A stretch of 64,000 nucleotides of DNA from JAISGQ01 sp045604965. GTDB taxonomy: Bacteria > Bacillota > Clostridia > Oscillospirales > Acutalibacteraceae. Numbering within the stretch: the first letter of the stretch is position 1; the number at the start of each line of letters is the position of its first letter. Of the stretch, positions 60,910 through 64,000 are shown piece after piece. The notes beneath the pieces were generated by a model. The model made no database searches, was not told where the DNA came from, and was given only the letters and a program-made list of their open reading frames with translations. The stretch lies in assembly GCA_045604965.1 (NCBI GenBank), contig JAZUPB010000023.1:124001-188000 (forward strand). The letters run 5' to 3'. A program made the position numbers and the translations under genes.

Positions 60910-61164
60910 ATGAAACTTTCGGAGATGAACAGCAAAAATCTGATCGCAGCGCGAGTCAGAGAAACGAGAAAATCCAAGCATATGACTCAGAAAGATCTTG
61001 CGGGAGCAATACAGCTTTTAGGAGTAATGCTTGACAGAATGTCTATCAACAGAATTGAATCCGGTCACAGATGTGTATCAGACTACGAACTGGTCGCTTT
61101 TTCGGAGGTCTTAGGTGTATCTGTAGAATGGCTTCTGTACGGAGATCAGGGGTTACAGAGATAA
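60910..61164 (+). CDS. Small XRE-family helix-turn-helix regulator
   Basis: 84 residues, nearly all one HTH_3 domain: ARVRETRKSKHMTQKDLAGA (helices 1-2), a slightly enlarged turn (IQLLGVMLDRMSINRIESGH, recognition helix), and DYELVAFSEVLGVSVEWLLYG. No effector domain. AGAGGAGAG precedes ATG 60910. It overlaps the converging amidohydrolase gene by 12 bases. Target unknown. Confidence 0.85.
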   Translation: MKLSEMNSKNLIAARVRETRKSKHMTQKDLAGAIQLLGVMLDRMSINRIESGHRCVSDYELVAFSEVLGVSVEWLLYGDQGLQR

Positions 61165-61944
61165 CAGCCTTCGTGCATTATCGCCAAGAATAGCAGAAAC
61201 ATCATTCTGAGAAAGCCCCATAAAACGTATGCAGTCCATATAGAGTTTCTGACGGCTCCAGGGTGAATCGGAGCCGAAAAGAACCCGATTGGGAGTGAAC
61301 GCATCTATTACAGATTTGATTGCATCACTTGGGAAGATATCACAGACAGCGGCGGTATCGATAAAGACATCAGTATCTGCAAGAAATCTGATTGATTGTT
61401 CAAAATAACCAAATCCGCCCATATGAGCAAAGATAATAACAGCATCACCGAGAAGAGGCAAAATTCTTTTAAGCTTCTCGGGGGTGCTTTTATTTATTTC
61501 CGGATAAGAAATATCAAGACCACCGTGAATCATAGCAATGAGACCGTATTTGCCGCAGAGCCTCAGTGTTTCGATAACAGCGGGATCGTCGATATACACC
61601 TGCTGAAAATCGGGGTGAAGCTTTATTCCCTTTATTCCTGCAGCAGCGAGTCTTTGAAATTCGGTCTCCTTGTCGGGATACAGTGGGTGAATAGCACCAA
61701 AACTGATTATCCCGTCAATTTTATTGTTTTCAATAGCGGCGTCATTAAGCTTCGGCACCTGATGAGGTGCAGTAGCTATAGGCTGAAGAACAGATATATC
61801 AACACCGTCCTCAAGCATAGCCATATGCAGAGAGGGGAGAGTGCCGTCGAGAGCAGGAGTAAGGAAACTTGTGGAGGCAAGCCCTGCGATAGCTCTCGAC
61901 GCTATTTTTTCGGGAAAAGTATGAGTGTGAATATCAATTACCAT
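61153..61944 (-). CDS. Amidohydrolase-2 family metal-dependent hydrolase
   Basis: 263 residues of the TIM-barrel amidohydrolase-2 family. MVIDIHTHTFPEKIA gives the H-x-H metal pair, then KGIKLHPDFQQV, IHGGLD, FAHMGGFG and, near the end, FGSDSPW with the catalytic Asp. Relatives include decarboxylases and lactonases; the substrate cannot be told. ATG 61944 follows AGAGGAAT and lies 4 bases beyond the helicase stop, so the two genes are co-transcribed. Its 3' end overlaps the HTH gene. Confidence 0.85.
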   Translation of the reverse strand: MVIDIHTHTFPEKIASRAIAGLASTSFLTPALDGTLPSLHMAMLEDGVDISVLQPIATAPHQVPKLNDAAIENNKIDGIISFGAIHPLYPDKETEFQRLAAAGIKGIKLHPDFQQVYIDDPAVIETLRLCGKYGLIAMIHGGLDISYPEINKSTPEKLKRILPLLGDAVIIFAHMGGFGYFEQSIRFLADTDVFIDTAAVCDIFPSDAIKSVIDAFTPNRVLFGSDSPWSRQKLYMDCIRFMGLSQNDVSAILGDNARRLLSL

Positions 61945-61948
61945 AAAT

Positions 61949-64000
61949 TTATTCCTCTGTAAGCAGTTCAATAAGCTCATCACGTGTGATGTCGCCGATA
62001 GTCGAGCCGCCGCGCGAGATGACGCTGTCAGCAAGTTCGCGCTTGCTTTCCTGCAGGGCCACTATTTTTTCTTCTATGGTGTTCTGTGCAATAAGCTTGA
62101 GGACAGTTACAACATTGCGCTGACCGATACGATGAGCGCGGTCGGTTGCCTGATCCTGAGCAGCTACATTCCACCAGGGATCGTAGTGTATAACGATATC
62201 GGCAGAGGTCAGGTTAAGACCTGTACCGCCTGCTTTGAGAGAGATTAGGAATACAGAAGTGTCGTCTCTGTTGAAGGCATTTACAAGAGAAAGTCGCTGC
62301 TCTTTACCTGTAGAGCCCGTGATAAGATAATACGAAATGCCTTCGGCGGTCAAACGCTGGGCTATTATCGAAAGCATAGAAGTAAACTGTGAGAAAAGCA
62401 GGATCTTGTGGCCGCCGGCAACAGCATTGTTGACCTTTTCCATACAGGTCTCAAGCTTGGCGGAGCCGCCCTTGTAATCGTCAAAGAAAAGAGTAGGATC
62501 ACAGCATATCTGACGCAGCTTTGTAAGCTCGGAAAGCACCTGAAGCTTTCCTGCGCCGAAGCTTTCGTTGGTCTGTTCACGGAGGCTCTGAATAAGCTGT
62601 GCAGCATGTGCACGGTACAGCTTGCTCTGTTCATCGCCCATACGTGAATAAATGCACTGCTCAAGCTTGTCGGGAAGCTCGCGGAGAACGTCCTTCTTGA
62701 GCCTTCGCAGAATAAAGGGCGCGATCATACGGTGCAGACGCTCTGTAACGGCCTGATCGCCTTCCTTGACGATAGGCGTTTCTATCTTTTCGCGGAAACG
62801 GTTGTAATTATATAGGAAACCTGGCATAAGGAAATCGAAAATACTCCACAGTTCGCTGAGTCGGTTTTCGATAGGTGTGCCGGTAAGTGCAAATCGGGTT
62901 GCCGCACGTATGGTCTTTACGCTCTTGGCGCTGAGTGTATCGTGGTTCTTGATGTACTGAGCTTCATCGATGATGCAGTAACGGAAGGTTGACTGTCCGT
63001 AATGCTCAACATCTCGTCTGAGCAGATCGTAAGAGGTAATGAGGACATCGTAATCAGTGTAATCTGCAATCAGTGCAGCACGTTCCTCGGCAGTGCCTGC
63101 GACGACAGCACATTTCATAGATGGTGCGAATTTCTTGAATTCGCTGAGCCAGTTATAAACGAGAGAAGCGGGGCAGACGATAAGCGAGCTGCGTCCGTTG
63201 GTCTGAGCTTCCGAAAGAAGCAGAGCTATGACCTGTACAGTTTTGCCGAGACCCATTTCGTCGGCGAGTATGCCGCCGAAGCCGTAATGCTCGATTGTCT
63301 TGAGCCAGCGGAAACCGACAGTCTGATAAGTTCTGAGAGTTTTTGCCATACTTTCAGGAGCCTCGAACTCTGCCTCTGCGGCGGAGTTCATATTTTTTAT
63401 CAGGTCTCTGAAAAGGTGATCGCGGCGAAGTGTAATGCCCTGACCCTCTTTAAGAACAGAGTCAACATACAGTGCGCGGTTTGCAGGTGCCTCGATAGTA
63501 CCTGTCATAAGCTGAGCACCGGTCATCTGCAGACCTTCGGCAAGCTCGGAAACAGTGGCAAAGCTGCTTGCCTCCAAAGTTACAAACCTGCCGTTCTTCA
63601 GACGGTGGAAGCGCATTTTCTTGCGGTAACTGCTGAGAAGTGCGCGGAGCTCATCGCGAGGTATATCTTCGCAGTCGACTTCCAGCTTGAGAAGATCGCT
63701 GTCGACTTTAACTCCGACAGTGACATTGGGCTTGGAAAGTATTTTTGCCTTCTTGAAGCTTTCAGAGGCATATACCTCACCGAGACTCATAATTTCTGAG
63801 ACGCCGGTTTCGAGGAAATTATATATAAGCTCGTCGTCAGATACTATGCGGAGAGTTTCCGCTGGCTCTGACGGAATATCGAAATAGCGCGCAAGAAGAG
63901 TGCGCACACGGGATTCAGAGTTGAGATTTCTGTTTATCTGAGCGTTCTGGTTGTCCTCAAGGAGATTGACCTCTATATCACCGTAGCGAACAGCAGGTCT
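61949..64000 (-). CDS. SNF2-family DEAD-like helicase, C-terminal part
   Basis: The frame is open to the window end, so the N-terminus is missing; about 683 residues are seen. Part of an SNF2-associated region comes first, then the two RecA-like domains: LADEMGLGKTVQVIALLL (motif I), IIDEAQYIKN (motif II), LTGTPIENRLSELWSIFDFL (motif III), then LFSQFTSM, SLKAGGTGLNL and DQATDRAHRIGQ (motifs V-VI). Bacterial SNF2 proteins of this kind (HepA-like) move along DNA and act on nucleoprotein complexes; their exact role is poorly known. The amidohydrolase gene follows. Confidence 0.93.
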   Translation of the reverse strand, partial: RPAVRYGDIEVNLLEDNQNAQINRNLNSESRVRTLLARYFDIPSEPAETLRIVSDDELIYNFLETGVSEIMSLGEVYASESFKKAKILSKPNVTVGVKVDSDLLKLEVDCEDIPRDELRALLSSYRKKMRFHRLKNGRFVTLEASSFATVSELAEGLQMTGAQLMTGTIEAPANRALYVDSVLKEGQGITLRRDHLFRDLIKNMNSAAEAEFEAPESMAKTLRTYQTVGFRWLKTIEHYGFGGILADEMGLGKTVQVIALLLSEAQTNGRSSLIVCPASLVYNWLSEFKKFAPSMKCAVVAGTAEERAALIADYTDYDVLITSYDLLRRDVEHYGQSTFRYCIIDEAQYIKNHDTLSAKSVKTIRAATRFALTGTPIENRLSELWSIFDFLMPGFLYNYNRFREKIETPIVKEGDQAVTERLHRMIAPFILRRLKKDVLRELPDKLEQCIYSRMGDEQSKLYRAHAAQLIQSLREQTNESFGAGKLQVLSELTKLRQICCDPTLFFDDYKGGSAKLETCMEKVNNAVAGGHKILLFSQFTSMLSIIAQRLTAEGISYYLITGSTGKEQRLSLVNAFNRDDTSVFLISLKAGGTGLNLTSADIVIHYDPWWNVAAQDQATDRAHRIGQRNVVTVLKLIAQNTIEEKIVALQESKRELADSVISRGGSTIGDITRDELIELLTEE

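Overview
The window looks like the chromosome of a Clostridia member (Bacillota), probably of the Ruminococcus/Oscillospiraceae type. This rests on several things seen together: a rimP-nusA-ylxR-ylxQ-infB-rbfA-nrnA-truB-ribF translation cluster, short-form HisG paired with HisZ, a PyrK-dependent dihydroorotate dehydrogenase next to a PyrI-containing ATCase, a T-box in front of pheS, a DUF1836 regulator, purine-rich Shine-Dalgarno sites and compact TTGACA/TATAAT promoters. Genus-level placement is inference. I saw no insertion sequence, prophage, CRISPR array, tRNA or rRNA gene.

Layout. 1-2.85 kb: end of an FAD-dependent dehydrogenase, a LytR-CpsA-Psr wall-polymer ligase with a threonine-rich tail, and a small membrane protein. 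2.88-13.1 kb: a hairpin-led translation operon, then the CCA-adding enzyme and a CPBP membrane protease. 13.2-15.2 kb (minus): a CapA-like protein and an ankyrin protein. 15.2-25.5 kb (minus): one pyrimidine operon, pyrC-carA-carB-pyrK-pyrD-pyrF-pyrE-pyrB-pyrI followed by an Spx/ArsC-like gene. 25.6-33.5 kb (plus): the divergent histidine operon hisZ-G-D-C-B-H-A-F-IE, with a block of hairpins between hisG and hisD and a structured RNA candidate with its own terminator after hisIE. 33.6-41.2 kb: lipoproteins, T-box-pheS-pheT with a small acidic protein behind it, a CYTH-Maf fusion and an undecaprenyl-phosphate sugar transferase. 41.4-45 kb (plus): a two-component system and an ECF sigma/anti-sigma pair. 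45-48 kb: a Fur-family regulator with a near-perfect Fur box and a zinc/manganese-type ABC importer. 48-59 kb: two MATE transporters around a very large secreted CAP/Ig-like/Fn3 protein, a DUF1836 regulator, a DegV lipid-binding protein and a TPR membrane protein. 59-64 kb: a lipoprotein, prmA, a small HTH regulator, an amidohydrolase and the C-terminal part of a SNF2-type helicase.

How the genes work together. The minus-strand operon encodes the whole path from bicarbonate to UMP, and the plus-strand operon all but one step (histidinol-phosphatase) from PRPP to histidine. They fire away from a shared 250-base control region. The most notable anomaly is CarA: the glutaminase subunit of carbamoyl-phosphate synthase has Gly in place of the catalytic Cys and Asn in place of the catalytic His. 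The pyrimidine path may therefore run on free ammonia. HisH in the same window keeps its triad. The last gene of the pyr operon is an ArsC/Spx-fold protein that has lost its active-site Cys.

Other leads are a 156-nt pseudoknotted RNA candidate behind hisIE, the hairpin array inside the his operon, the CYTH-Maf fusion, and a Fur-type palindrome in front of a zinc-type uptake system.
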